NCBI GenBank assembly: GCA_020249265.1
Contig: JADCGA010000001.1
Coordinates: 310,001 to 374,000 of the forward strand
Source of the DNA: Roseomonas sp.
GTDB lineage: Bacteria > Pseudomonadota > Alphaproteobacteria > Acetobacterales > Acetobacteraceae
Direction of reading: 5' to 3'
Length of the DNA stretch: 64,000 nucleotides
The translations under genes were made by a program, and so were the position numbers. A model generated the notes under the pieces. It searched no databases. It was not told the DNA's origin and saw only the letters and a program-made list of their open reading frames with translations. Shown piece after piece: positions 9,203-17,572 of this stretch (its first letter is position 1; each line of letters starts with the position of its first letter).

Positions 9203-9810
9203 CACGCCGCCCCCAGTTTTTCAAGAACCGCCTGGCGCCGGCGCGCCGCTTCATCATTTACCTTGGCGAAAAGACTGCCGCCATGGCTATCCATCGCCAC
9301 CAGCAGCGGGCCGAAGCCTTTTATCCGAAACTTGTAGAGGCTTTCGGGATTGAGATCATCCATATCCACATCCTCCACCGCCTCAATCCAGGTGGTCTCC
9401 AAAGCCGCCGCGCCGCCCACCACGGCCAAATAGGCGCCGCCCAATTCACGGAAGGCTTGCAGCGACCCATCACGCAAACCGCCTTTGCCGATGATGATCC
9501 GCACACCTTCGCGTTCCATCAGCGGGCGCGTGAAGCGCTCCATACGGTCTGATGTGGTGGTGCCGACACAAACCGCCTCATACCCCGAATGATTATTGCC
9601 AACGCGTTCCACCTTGCGAAGATTAGGCGCGGTATGGATCACCGCATGGCCTTGCAGATTGAACTTCGTGCGCCGGCCATGATCAAACATATGAATCTGC
9701 GTCGCATCCCTGATGCCATAAAGCGTTTCTTCCAGCGTCACCCTATCGCCCACACGCAGCGCGCTGACCTGATCTTCCGTAATCGGCATGGGCAGGATGT
9801 GATGTGTCAT
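9202..9810 (-). CDS. Class I fumarate hydratase (or tartrate dehydratase), beta subunit
   Basis: A 202-residue C-terminal-type subunit of the two-subunit iron-sulfur fumarase/L-tartrate dehydratase family (Fumerase_C). It carries IIGKGGLRDGSLQAF, VVGGAAALETTWIEAVEDVD and the substrate-site stretch HAVIHTAPNLRKV. With the alpha subunit it would interconvert fumarate and malate, or dehydrate a related hydroxy-diacid. The start at 9810 is chosen because ATG and the acetyltransferase TGA share bases (ATGA); an ATG 8 codons upstream lies inside the acetyltransferase gene. Beside a succinate dehydrogenase, fumarase is more likely than tartrate dehydratase, but sequence alone does not separate them. 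Confidence 0.85.
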   Translation of the reverse strand: MTHHILPMPITEDQVSALRVGDRVTLEETLYGIRDATQIHMFDHGRRTKFNLQGHAVIHTAPNLRKVERVGNNHSGYEAVCVGTTTSDRMERFTRPLMEREGVRIIIGKGGLRDGSLQAFRELGGAYLAVVGGAAALETTWIEAVEDVDMDDLNPESLYKFRIKGFGPLLVAMDSHGGSLFAKVNDEAARRRQAVLEKLGAA

Positions 9811-10322
9811 GTCTCTTCCTCTTGGACTGGCCAAAGCCCATGGGCGGCTTCAGCCAAGGCCTCATCTTCCAGGCGATATGAAAGCCGCGCTTCGGGGGTG
9901 ATACCAAGCTTGGCGAAAAAGGCGCGGGCGCGCAGATTTTCCTGGGCGGTGACCCATTCCACGCGGCTATAGCCGCCTGACGCGGCAAAGCGCATGGCGG
10001 CGTGCATCAAGGCGCGGGCGGCGCGCGTACCGCGATGCGCCTCCACCACGAAAATATCGCGCAGCAAGAGCCCCCAGGTGAAATCCCGCGCCGGGAAAAA
10101 CCCGACAAGCACCACCAGGCCCGCCGGTTCATCCCCCGCCCGCGCCATCAGGCAAAAAGGGCCAGCGCGGTTGGCGGGCGAGGTCAGCGCCTCAGTCGCC
10201 GCCACCAGGCGCTTATGGCCCAGAAGCTCATCATAATAGGCGCCCATTTCCGCCAGCACGCGCCTCAGCGCGGGCCGCTCCGGCAACCCCGCCAAGGTCA
10301 CAGTGATGCTTGCGGAAGACAT
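9807..10322 (-). CDS. GNAT family N-acetyltransferase
   Basis: A 171-residue GNAT-fold protein with the acetyl-CoA loop near HRGTRAARAL, preceded by the DIFVVEAHRG strand typical of motif A, and a C-terminal ENLRARAFFAKLGI motif B region. The acceptor is unknown. It sits between the alpha and beta fumarase genes with only a few bases on either side, so it is made from the same transcript and probably at similar level. One possible role is lysine acetylation of enzymes of this operon, but this is speculation from position only. Confidence 0.8.
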   Translation of the reverse strand: MSSASITVTLAGLPERPALRRVLAEMGAYYDELLGHKRLVAATEALTSPANRAGPFCLMARAGDEPAGLVVLVGFFPARDFTWGLLLRDIFVVEAHRGTRAARALMHAAMRFAASGGYSRVEWVTAQENLRARAFFAKLGITPEARLSYRLEDEALAEAAHGLWPVQEEET

Positions 10323-10325
10323 GCT

Positions 10326-11234
10326 TCAGAAGCCAATGCTGATGCCGGCGGGCGTGAAGGTCGCACTCGCCCGCCGCGCGCTATGGCATTGGATATTCAC
10401 CGCGACCGGGTTCATGGTGATGTGTGTGGCCGCCGTTTCCACATGGACTGCGAAGGATGTGCTGTCACCGCCCAAACCCTGCGGGCCAATGCCCAGCGCA
10501 TTCACCGCTTCCGAAAGCGCTTCTTCCAGCTTCGCCCCTTCCGCATCGGTGCAACGAGACCCCAGCGGGCGCGTTGCCGCGATCTTCGCCAGATGCATAC
10601 ACAAATCGGAAGTGCCGCCAACACCAACGCCAACGATGGTCGGCGGGCAGACCTTGCCGCCGGCCTGGATCACGCGGTCCACCACAAAGCGCTTCACGGC
10701 GGCAAGCCCATCCGCCGGGATCAGCATTTGCAGGAAGGACCCGTTTTCGGAACCCGAACCCTTTGGGATCATTTCCAACCGCAACTCACGATCCGCATCG
10801 GTGAAATCTATATTGATCACCGGCACACGCTCCCCGCAGGAGGTATGTTCATTCTTCCGCGTAATCGGATGCACAACTGAAGAGCGCAGCGGGTGTTCGC
10901 GTGTGGCGCGCGCTGTGCCGCGGGCAATGGCTTCCTTCAACGCGAAGCCATCTATCGCGACATTGCGCCCGATCAGCAGGTTGAAGATCGGGATGCCGGT
11001 ATCCTGGCAGAGCAGATTATCCATCCGTTCCGCGACGCCGATATTCTCGATCATCGTGGCCAGGATGGTTTTCGCCGTGGCATCGGTTTCGGTCGCATCC
11101 AGCCGCGTGAAGCCGGCCTTGATGTCGTCCGGCAGGATCTTGCAGGCGCGAATGTACAGCAGCTTGGCCGCTTCCTCGATCGCCTCAGGTGTTACAACCA
11201 GCGGCGCGATTTCGGTCTTGGATATCAGGCTCAT
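10326..11234 (-). CDS. Class I fumarate hydratase (or tartrate dehydratase), alpha subunit
   Basis: A 302-residue Fumerase-family alpha subunit that binds the labile [4Fe-4S] cluster whose open iron activates the substrate. Likely cluster ligands are Cys76 (LLCQDTG), Cys196 (KVCPPTIVGVG) and Cys283 (NIQCHSARR), in the usual places. GSGSENGS and GVGVGGTSD are also conserved. It pairs with the beta subunit two genes downstream; the two are normally adjacent, and here an acetyltransferase gene interrupts them. The family is oxygen-sensitive. L(+)-tartrate dehydratase TtdA is the main alternative. Confidence 0.88.
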   Translation of the reverse strand: MSLISKTEIAPLVVTPEAIEEAAKLLYIRACKILPDDIKAGFTRLDATETDATAKTILATMIENIGVAERMDNLLCQDTGIPIFNLLIGRNVAIDGFALKEAIARGTARATREHPLRSSVVHPITRKNEHTSCGERVPVINIDFTDADRELRLEMIPKGSGSENGSFLQMLIPADGLAAVKRFVVDRVIQAGGKVCPPTIVGVGVGGTSDLCMHLAKIAATRPLGSRCTDAEGAKLEEALSEAVNALGIGPQGLGGDSTSFAVHVETAATHITMNPVAVNIQCHSARRASATFTPAGISIGF

Positions 11235-11291
11235 GCAAGCATCCCCTTTTCAGCGCGAGTTTCCCACAAGCAGAAGCAGGATGAAAGCATT

Positions 11292-12023
11292 TCAAACCAC
11301 GAGTGAAAGCCCCGAAAGGAACAATAGGCCGAGCAAGACCAGGCGAAACCCCTCGGGCGGGATGACGCGATAGGCTTGCAGACCAAGCCAGGTGCCAAGA
11401 CCCAAGGCGGGCAGGGCAATCAGCAGCGTCTTCGCCGTTTCCAGGGTGAAAAAGCCCGCATAAGCCAAACCGGCAGCCGCGATGATCTGCATCACCACAA
11501 TGAAGGGCTGGAAAATGGCGCGGGCTTCGTCCTTGCGGAGCCCCTTCACATCGGTCCACATGGAAGGCAGCGCGCCGGAAAACCCGCCAATGCCGCCAAG
11601 CGCACCCGCAAAAAACCCCACCACCGCATCGGCGCGCGGCCCGGCGGCCAGCTTGGGCGGTGCCAGGCGCAGCGCAATCCGCGCCAGCATGAAGCCGGCA
11701 TAACCCACCAATAGAATGCCAATGCCGGCCACAATCACGCGCGCTTCCACCGCGCTCAAAGCCCAAACGCCGAAAGGCGTGCCTAGGACGCCGGCAAAGA
11801 CATAAGGCTTCAGCACCGGCCAACGAATGGCAGGCCAAACCGCGCGCAAGGTCACGCTCTGGACCAATAAGGACCCCATCACCAGAACGGGCGCGATCTC
11901 CTGCGGGGTGACCCAGTGATACAGGATGCCCGCCGCCACCAGGTTGAAGGCAAAGCCCGCCAAGCCCGAGCAAAATGCCGCAATGAAGCAGCCGCCCAGC
12001 AGCGCCATCAGATCAAAAGACAT
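11292..12023 (-). CDS. TauE/SafE family permease
   Basis: A 243-residue protein with about eight hydrophobic segments arranged as two halves with GGxGGFSGALPS-type loops (GALGGIGGFSGALPSMW at about 145-161), as in TauE/SafE (DUF81) sulfite, sulfoacetate or organosulfur exporters. The ATG at 12023 overlaps the end of the anchor-subunit gene, so it is coupled to the respiratory operon; an ATG 13 codons upstream is less likely. An inner-membrane exporter inside a succinate dehydrogenase-fumarase operon suggests transport of an organic acid related to the enzymes, but the substrate cannot be read from the sequence. Confidence 0.85.
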   Translation of the reverse strand: MSFDLMALLGGCFIAAFCSGLAGFAFNLVAAGILYHWVTPQEIAPVLVMGSLLVQSVTLRAVWPAIRWPVLKPYVFAGVLGTPFGVWALSAVEARVIVAGIGILLVGYAGFMLARIALRLAPPKLAAGPRADAVVGFFAGALGGIGGFSGALPSMWTDVKGLRKDEARAIFQPFIVVMQIIAAAGLAYAGFFTLETAKTLLIALPALGLGTWLGLQAYRVIPPEGFRLVLLGLLFLSGLSLVV

Positions 12024-12354
12024 TGAACAGGAAAACCAATCCGACCAGCAGAGAAAGCCCAAAGGAAAGCGCCACCAGATCCTTCTGCGCCCGCCCCCAG
12101 CCCAAAAATTCCAGCGCCATGACGCGCAAACCTCCCGCCAGATGCGCCGCCAGCAGGATGACCAGCGCGGTTTCGGCGGCCTTCACCAAGGGGTTGTCTG
12201 CCCAGCGCAAGAACCCATCCAGCCGCGCTTCCCCCTGAATGGCGCTGCCGAGCGCCCAGAAATGCAGCGGCAGAAATAGCGCCAGCAAAAGCCCCGATAC
12301 CCGATGCACCGCAAAGCCTATCCAGCTTGGGTGCGAACGCGCGCGGAAATCCAT
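12013..12354 (-). CDS. Succinate dehydrogenase/fumarate reductase membrane anchor, second
   Basis: 113 residues with three hydrophobic segments. The first contains VHRVSGLLLALFLPLHFW, the His-Arg-x-Ser-Gly signature of SdhC/FrdC-type anchors, and the second ends AAHLAGGLRVMALEFLGW. The His residues near the membrane faces could ligate heme b and shape the quinone site. The start is fixed at 12354 by the TGATG overlap with the preceding anchor gene. Two small anchors plus the iron-sulfur subunit gives a four-subunit complex of the SdhABCD type. Confidence 0.82.
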   Translation of the reverse strand: MDFRARSHPSWIGFAVHRVSGLLLALFLPLHFWALGSAIQGEARLDGFLRWADNPLVKAAETALVILLAAHLAGGLRVMALEFLGWGRAQKDLVALSFGLSLLVGLVFLFNVF

Positions 12355-12701
12355 CACGCGTAAAGCCCCCAAGCCGCGCGGATGCCGAAAGCCGCAGTCA
12401 GCAGCCCAATCCCAAGCCAGCAGAAGTCAAGGCCTCGCCCGCGCCAGCCCAGGGTCTCGGCGGCGATATTGCGCAGCCCAATCGCGCCATGCAGACCGGC
12501 GGCGATTGCAAACACCACATAAAAGCCGAGCCAGGCTTCAGAACCCTGGGTGCGCGCCAGAATCTCCCGCGCCGTAAGCCCGCCGCGCACGGCGATGATG
12601 ATGGTGATCAGATGCACCAGTACGGCGAAGGCCAGCAACATCGCCGTCAGCCGCTGCACCACCCAAAGATGCGCCTGCCCGCGCGCGGCCCTGTCAGCCA
12701 T
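12354..12701 (-). CDS. Succinate dehydrogenase/fumarate reductase membrane anchor, first
   Basis: 115 residues with three predicted membrane helices. HLWVVQRLTAMLLAFAVLVH and AAGLHGAIGLRNIAAETLGW carry the His/Arg positions expected for quinone-site and heme b binding in SdhC-like anchors. The gene overlaps the 3' end of the iron-sulfur subunit gene by 8 bases. Both anchors resemble the SdhC type, so the C and D labels are not assigned. Confidence 0.8.
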   Translation of the reverse strand: MADRAARGQAHLWVVQRLTAMLLAFAVLVHLITIIIAVRGGLTAREILARTQGSEAWLGFYVVFAIAAGLHGAIGLRNIAAETLGWRGRGLDFCWLGIGLLTAAFGIRAAWGLYA

Positions 12702-13431
12702 GGCGCTTTCCGCCGAAAAGGCTCTCCCAGAACAAAGTCCGCTTCAGCCCGGCAATAGCCCCCGATGGGTCAATCTGCTTCGGGCAGCGCTCCGTGCAGG
12801 AACGGGTGGAATGGCAGGAATGGCAGCCCGCATCGCCCGCCACCGCATCCAGCCTTTCGCCCCGCGCGCCATCTCGCGCATCATTCACCAAGGTCCAGGC
12901 GCGGTTGAGTGCCGCAGGCCCCAGGTAATCGCCATTCCAGGCCACAACATCGCAGGAAGCGTAGCAAACGGCGCAGCCGATGCATTCAATGCCGGCATCG
13001 GCTTCCTTACGCGCCTTACTGCCGGGGGCCACCACGGCAAATTCATCCGGCACGGCGCCATCCGGCGCGTCCTTCGGTTGAAAAAACCCTTGCGCGCGCT
13101 GCCATTTGTCAAAGAAGGGCGCGAGGTCCGCGGCCAAATCGCGGATTACCGGCAGATTGGCCAAGGGGCGCAATTCAAGCGCGCCATCGGCACCCAACAC
13201 TTTCCGCACATGCGTCCGGCAGGTCCAGCGCGCGCGGCCATTCACTGTCATGGCGCAGGACCCGCACATGCCGACGCGGCAGGCGAAGCGATAGGCGAGG
13301 CTTGGGTCAATTTCGCGCTGGATATGCGTGACGACATCAAGCACGGTCTGATTATCCCGCGCTGGCACATCATAACGCGCGAAGCCGCCCGCTTCCTCAC
13401 CGCGCCAGACACTGACCTTGAGCTGTTCCAT
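12694..13431 (-). CDS. sdhB: Succinate dehydrogenase/fumarate reductase iron-sulfur subunit
   Basis: The frame is open far upstream, but the recognisable protein starts at the ATG at 13431 (MEQLKVSVWRG), giving 245 residues, a normal SdhB/FrdB length. The [2Fe-2S] ligands are Cys51, Cys56, Cys59 and Cys71. The C-terminal ferredoxin domain has CIGCAVCYASC (150-160) and CHSTRSCTERCP (206-217) for the [4Fe-4S] and [3Fe-4S]-type clusters. It transfers electrons between the flavoprotein and the quinone site in the membrane anchors. It is the first gene of the operon running down to 6142 and is divergent from the ThDP enzyme gene, with 72 bases between the starts. Confidence 0.93.
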   Translation of the reverse strand: MEQLKVSVWRGEEAGGFARYDVPARDNQTVLDVVTHIQREIDPSLAYRFACRVGMCGSCAMTVNGRARWTCRTHVRKVLGADGALELRPLANLPVIRDLAADLAPFFDKWQRAQGFFQPKDAPDGAVPDEFAVVAPGSKARKEADAGIECIGCAVCYASCDVVAWNGDYLGPAALNRAWTLVNDARDGARGERLDAVAGDAGCHSCHSTRSCTERCPKQIDPSGAIAGLKRTLFWESLFGGKRHG

Positions 13432-13503
13432 AAGCCCAAGACTAGGGCCACTGGACAGCCTGTCCAGCCCATGGCCTGCTGAACCCAACAGGAGGAAGCA
13501 GGC

Positions 13504-15132
13504 ATGGAACAACGTGGGGCGGATATTCTGGTGGCGGCGCTGAAGCAGGCCGGAATCAGCCGCATTTTCACCCTTTCGGGCAACCACATCATGACGATTT
13601 TCGATGCCCTGATCGGCAGCGGGATCGAGATTGTGCATACCCGCCAGGAAGCTGCCGCGGTGCATATGGCCGATGCCTGGGCAAGGCTGACCGGCGAAGT
13701 AGGCGTCGCGATGGTGACCGGCGGCCAGGGCCATACCAATGCCATCGCCGCGCTGCCTACCGCGATGGCTGGCGAGGTGCCGGTCCTGCTGCTTTCCGGC
13801 CATGCGCCCTTGCGCGAATTGGGCATGGGCAGTTTCCAGGAAATGCGCCAGGCCGATATGGCCGAGCCGCTGACAAAGCTTTCCTTCACCGCATCCAGTA
13901 CCGCAGCGATTGGCGCCGATCTGGCGCGCGCCTTCCGCGCGGCATGTTCTGGCCGGCCCGGGCCGGTGCATCTCAGCCTGCCGACCGATTTGATGGATGC
14001 GCGTATCACTGGCCCCGCCTTGCCGGAAGCGAGCGCCTTTACCGCCGAGCCCATGCCCTTGGGCGTTGAAGCGGCTCAGGCGATTGCAGGTATGATCGCC
14101 GGCGCGGCGCGGCCTGTGATCCTGGCGCCACCCGCCCTGTGCACCCCGCGCGGCAAGCCGATGCTGGAAGCGCTCAGCCGCGCGGCAGGCCTGCCGGTGA
14201 TCCCCATGGAAAGCCCGCGTGGGCTGAATGATCCATCGCTTGGCGCCTATGCCGGCGTGCTGGCGGAGGCGGATTTGGTGGTGTTGCTGGGCAAGGCTTT
14301 GGATTTCTCGCTCCGCTTTGGCCGCGCGCCGGGGATTTCGGCGGAAGCCCGCTTTATCCAGATTGAACCCGATCCCCAGGTCATAGCCCGCGCTGCCCGC
14401 GCCTTGCCGGGGCGGATTGCCTTGGCGGCGGTGGCAAGTTCGGCGGAGGCGACCGAAGCCCTGACCCTCGCCATGAAACCCCATGCCAATCAGGCCTGGG
14501 CAGCGCGATTGGCCGAAGCGCTTGCCTTCCGCCCACCGGCTTGGGCGGCGCTTGCCGAAGCCAGCGGCGCGCCGATCCACCCCGCGACTCTGTTTCAGGC
14601 CGCCAAGCCCTTTCTTGAACAAGGCGCGGATGCCGTGCTGATCAGCGATGGCGGGGAAATCGGCCAATGGGCGCAGGCGATCCTCTCAGCGCCAATGCGG
14701 ATCATCAATGGCCTGGCCGGCGCCATCGGGCCTTCCATACCCTTCGCCATGGCAGCGCGCGCCGCGAAGCCGGATGCGCGCATCATGGCCGTTTTGGGCG
14801 ATGGCACTTTTGGCTTTCACATGGCGGAGTTTGATACCGCCTGCCGCCACAAGCTGCCCTTCGTCGCCATTGTCGGCAATGATTCCCGCTGGAACGCGGA
14901 ATATGAAATCCAGAAGCGCGATTACGGCGCCAATCGCACCCATGGCTGCGAATTGGCCCCCGGCACGCGGTATGATCTGGTGGCGGTGGCGCTGGGTGGG
15001 CATGGTGAATATGTCACCAAGGCTGAGGAGATTGCGCCCGCGCTGGAACGCGCCTTCGCTTCCGGCAAGCCCGCTTGCGTGAATGTGGTGATTGAAGGCC
15101 AACCGGCGCCCAATATCAGGATGGGAGGGTGA
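13504..15132 (+). CDS. Thiamine diphosphate-dependent enzyme, acetolactate synthase-like
   Basis: A 542-residue protein of the ALS/pyruvate oxidase/benzoylformate decarboxylase superfamily. The N-terminal PYR domain has the catalytic glutamate Glu49 in HTRQEAAAVHMADAWAR. The middle domain follows, then a C-terminal PP domain with the ThDP/Mg motif GDGTFGFHMAEFDTA and IVGNDSRWN. No FAD-specific or regulatory-subunit feature identifies true IlvB, and no ilvH lies next to it. A carboligase or decarboxylase acting on a 2-keto acid is the safe call. AGGAGGAAG precedes the ATG. Confidence 0.85.
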   Translation: MEQRGADILVAALKQAGISRIFTLSGNHIMTIFDALIGSGIEIVHTRQEAAAVHMADAWARLTGEVGVAMVTGGQGHTNAIAALPTAMAGEVPVLLLSGHAPLRELGMGSFQEMRQADMAEPLTKLSFTASSTAAIGADLARAFRAACSGRPGPVHLSLPTDLMDARITGPALPEASAFTAEPMPLGVEAAQAIAGMIAGAARPVILAPPALCTPRGKPMLEALSRAAGLPVIPMESPRGLNDPSLGAYAGVLAEADLVVLLGKALDFSLRFGRAPGISAEARFIQIEPDPQVIARAARALPGRIALAAVASSAEATEALTLAMKPHANQAWAARLAEALAFRPPAWAALAEASGAPIHPATLFQAAKPFLEQGADAVLISDGGEIGQWAQAILSAPMRIINGLAGAIGPSIPFAMAARAAKPDARIMAVLGDGTFGFHMAEFDTACRHKLPFVAIVGNDSRWNAEYEIQKRDYGANRTHGCELAPGTRYDLVAVALGGHGEYVTKAEEIAPALERAFASGKPACVNVVIEGQPAPNIRMGG

Positions 15133-15141
15133 TCCCTTCAG

Positions 15142-15174
15142 AGGGCCGACTGATTCCACTTGGCCTGAAAATGC
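15142..15174 (-). repeat. Degenerate copy of the intergenic palindromic repeat
   Basis: Read on the minus strand this is GCATTTTCAGGCCAAGTGG followed by AATCAGTCGGCC. It matches the left outer arm and left inner arm of the repeat at 19234-19277, but the right arms have decayed, so no perfect hairpin remains. It lies between the convergent ThDP enzyme and aldolase genes. Confidence 0.55.
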
Positions 15175-15816
15175 TCAACCCCGCCCATACCCCGCGAAAT
15201 GCGCCGCCGCTTGCGCCAATTCCGCTTCCGTCAGCAACATGGGCTTTAGCCCCGCTGCCAATAGATCGAGATATTGCCCCGCGAGGTTTTCCACCTCCAA
15301 GGCCAGCGCATGGGCGCCAGCCAGTGTCTCGCCCGTGGCGACAACGCCATGATTGGCGAGCAGTGCGGCCCGCCGCCCCGCCATGGCGCTGAGCGCATTT
15401 TCCGCCAGCGCCTGCGTGCCGGCGGTGGCGTGGTCAGCGCAGGCAATCGGCCCTCCCGCCAGCAGCACCATGTAATGCAAGGGCGGAATGCCCTTGCGCG
15501 CACAGGAAAGCGCGGTGGCGCGCGGCGAATGCGTATGCACCACCGCCATCACTTCGGGCCGTGCCGCGTAAATCGCCGCATGCAGCCGCCATTCGGAAGA
15601 AGGCCGATGGGCCGCCTTGCCCATCACCTTCCCATCCATCGCGGTTGCCACCAGATCATCCGCGCTGCTGCGCGCATAAGCGAGGCCAGCAGGCGTGATG
15701 ATGAAGCCCTTGCCATCGCGCGCCGATACATTGCCGGATTTGGAGGGCATCATCCCCGCCTGATCAAGCGCCTGCGCGATGCGCAGAATCTCCCGCTTCG
15801 TCTCAGCGCGGGTCAC
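15175..15816 (-). CDS. Class II aldolase/adducin family protein
   Basis: A 213-residue zinc-dependent aldolase-fold protein with SGNVSAR near 27-33, the metal ligands in VVHTHSPRATALS, and ALLANHGVVATGETLAGA. The family includes L-fuculose-phosphate and L-ribulose-phosphate aldolases/epimerases and the OtnC-type four-carbon acid sugar enzymes. It overlaps the upstream UxaA-type dehydratase gene by 4 bases, so both probably act in one sugar-acid degradation route, with the aldolase cleaving the product. The exact sugar cannot be told. Confidence 0.85.
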   Translation of the reverse strand: MTRAETKREILRIAQALDQAGMMPSKSGNVSARDGKGFIITPAGLAYARSSADDLVATAMDGKVMGKAAHRPSSEWRLHAAIYAARPEVMAVVHTHSPRATALSCARKGIPPLHYMVLLAGGPIACADHATAGTQALAENALSAMAGRRAALLANHGVVATGETLAGAHALALEVENLAGQYLDLLAAGLKPMLLTEAELAQAAAHFAGYGRG

Positions 15817-17348
15817 ATGGTGGCTCCCAGCATCCAGGGCGCGAATTCCTGCGCGCCGAAGCCAAGTGCTTCGCTTTTGGTGGGCTCGCCGGAAGCGGTG
15901 CGCAGCATCAGATCAAAAATACGCTCACCGCATGCCTGCACGCTTTCGCCACCCGTCAGCACTGTGCCGCAATTGATATCCATATCTTCGGCCAGCCGAT
16001 CATACATGGTGGTATTGGTGGCAAGCTTGATGGAAGGCGCAGGCTTCATGCCGAAAACGCTGCCGCGCCCGGTCGTGAAGCAGACCAGATTGGCCCCACC
16101 CGCCACCTGGCCCGTGGCACCCACCGGGTCATAGCCAGGCGTGTCCATGAACACGAAACCCTTGGCGGTGACGGGTTCGGCATAGCGATAAACCTCCACC
16201 AGATTGGTGGTGCCGGCCTTGGCCATGGCGCCAAGTGATTTTTCCAGAATGGTCGTGAGCCCGCCTGCCTTATTGCCCGGCGATGGGTTGGCATTCATCT
16301 CGGCCCCTTGGCGCGCTGTGTAGTCTTCCCACCAATGCATCACATCAACAAGTTTCTGGCCCACTTCACGGGAGGTCGCGCGGCGCGTCAGCAAATGCTC
16401 CGCGCCATAAGTCTCAGGGCTTTCGGAAAGGATCACGGTGCCGCCATGGCGCACCAGCAAATCAGAGGCAGCACCCAAGGCAGGATTGGCGGTGATGCCG
16501 GAATAGCCATCCGAACCGCCGCATTGCAAAGCCACGCAAAGTTCTGAAGCAGGCACGGCTTCGCGCTTGGCGGTGTTGGATTCCGCCAGCACTTCCTTCA
16601 CGAAATCTATGCCCTTCATCACGGTCACGCGCGCGCCAGCATCCTGGATGTCCATGCTGCGCAGCCGCCCGGTCAGGCGCTGTTCTTCCAGCATGGGGCC
16701 AAGCTGATTCACTTCACAGCCAAGGCCAATCGCAATCACATGCGAAAAATTCGCATGTCGCGCGAAGCCCGCCAAGGTGCGGCGCAACAGGCGCAGCGGT
16801 TCATCCATGGTCATGCCGCAGCCGGTCTTATGCGTCAGCGCCACCACGCCATCCACATTTCCCCATGCCGATAGCGGATCATCGCCGGTGATTGGGTTTT
16901 TCTCAAACTGCCGCGCAATCAGTTCCGCGACATGGGCGGAGCAATTCACCGATGTGATGATGCCAATGTAATTGCGCGTGGCTACACGGCCATCGGCGCG
17001 ACGAATGCCCATGAAGCTGGCCGGCACATCAACATAATCAGTCGGTTTCGCATCCTGCCCCCAGGCGTAATCCCGCGCGAAATCGCCCATTTCGCAATTA
17101 TGCGTATGCACCCAGGCGCCGGGTTCAATCGCATCCGTGGCAAAGCCAATGATCTGGCCATAGCGGCGAATGGGCTCACCCTTCGCATGCGGGCGGATCG
17201 CGACCTTATGGCCAGGCGGGATGCGCCTTTCGCCCACGCTGATGCCGGGCGCCACTTCGGTCCCCGGCGTCAGCGGAATGCGTGCAATCACCACACCATC
17301 ACCGGCGTGAAGGCGGATAACAGATGGCAGGGCAATGGTGCTGGACAT
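15813..17348 (-). CDS. UxaA/GarD-family sugar-acid dehydratase (altronate dehydratase-like)
   Basis: A 511-residue protein fusing an N-terminal SAF domain (about 1-85, with HKVAIRPHAKGEPIRRYGQI) to the UxaA/GarD catalytic domain (TRNYIGIITSVNCSAHVAE, THKTGCGMT, IGLGCEVNQ, LQCGGSDGYSGITANPA). These enzymes dehydrate aldonic or aldaric acids such as D-altronate or D-galactarate and need a metal. Full-length UxaA has this layout. Gene coupling with the class II aldolase supports a sugar-acid pathway. A purine-rich AGGGAAG lies before the ATG. Confidence 0.88.
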   Translation of the reverse strand: MSSTIALPSVIRLHAGDGVVIARIPLTPGTEVAPGISVGERRIPPGHKVAIRPHAKGEPIRRYGQIIGFATDAIEPGAWVHTHNCEMGDFARDYAWGQDAKPTDYVDVPASFMGIRRADGRVATRNYIGIITSVNCSAHVAELIARQFEKNPITGDDPLSAWGNVDGVVALTHKTGCGMTMDEPLRLLRRTLAGFARHANFSHVIAIGLGCEVNQLGPMLEEQRLTGRLRSMDIQDAGARVTVMKGIDFVKEVLAESNTAKREAVPASELCVALQCGGSDGYSGITANPALGAASDLLVRHGGTVILSESPETYGAEHLLTRRATSREVGQKLVDVMHWWEDYTARQGAEMNANPSPGNKAGGLTTILEKSLGAMAKAGTTNLVEVYRYAEPVTAKGFVFMDTPGYDPVGATGQVAGGANLVCFTTGRGSVFGMKPAPSIKLATNTTMYDRLAEDMDINCGTVLTGGESVQACGERIFDLMLRTASGEPTKSEALGFGAQEFAPWMLGATM

Positions 17349-17457
17349 GGGCGCTTCCCTTTGACGAATGATGTGCCCCTTCTACCCCGTTGCACGCCCC
17401 CCGCGCCACCGCCGGGCTTGCGCAAGCCTGCGTGAGGGCGCAATTGAATACCCGAGA

Positions 17458-17547
17458 CACCTGGGGGAGCCCTTTTGGGGCTGAGAGGCGGGCTTCACCC
17501 GCGACCCCTGGAACCTGACCCGGTTCGGACCGGCGTAGGGAAGGGTG
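17458..17547 (+). ncRNA. TPP riboswitch (THI element)
   Basis: The conserved THI-box pieces are in order: P1 left arm CACCT at 17458, GGGG, GCTGAGA at 17480-17486, a variable P3 hairpin (GGCGGGCTTCACCCGC), ACCCCTGGAACCTGACC, the P4/P5 hairpin CCGGTTCGGACCGGCG, TAGGGAAGGGTG with the P1 right arm. These are the pyrimidine- and pyrophosphate-sensing elements of the thiamine pyrophosphate aptamer. It precedes the SBP_bac_5 gene by about 110 bases on the same strand, so high TPP should lower that gene's expression. Confidence 0.93.
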
Positions 17548-17572
17548 CATCGCCCCTTCGCTCGCGTTTTGC

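Noticed and set aside
7709-9337. 542-codon open frame on the plus strand opposite the flavoprotein gene
   Set aside because: It is the antisense of a well-recognised FAD enzyme; its sequence is His/Arg-rich with no domain, as expected for an antisense frame at high GC.
13432-14667. Long 5' extension of the iron-sulfur subunit frame
   Set aside because: It runs antisense through the ThDP enzyme; the conserved SdhB start is at 13431.
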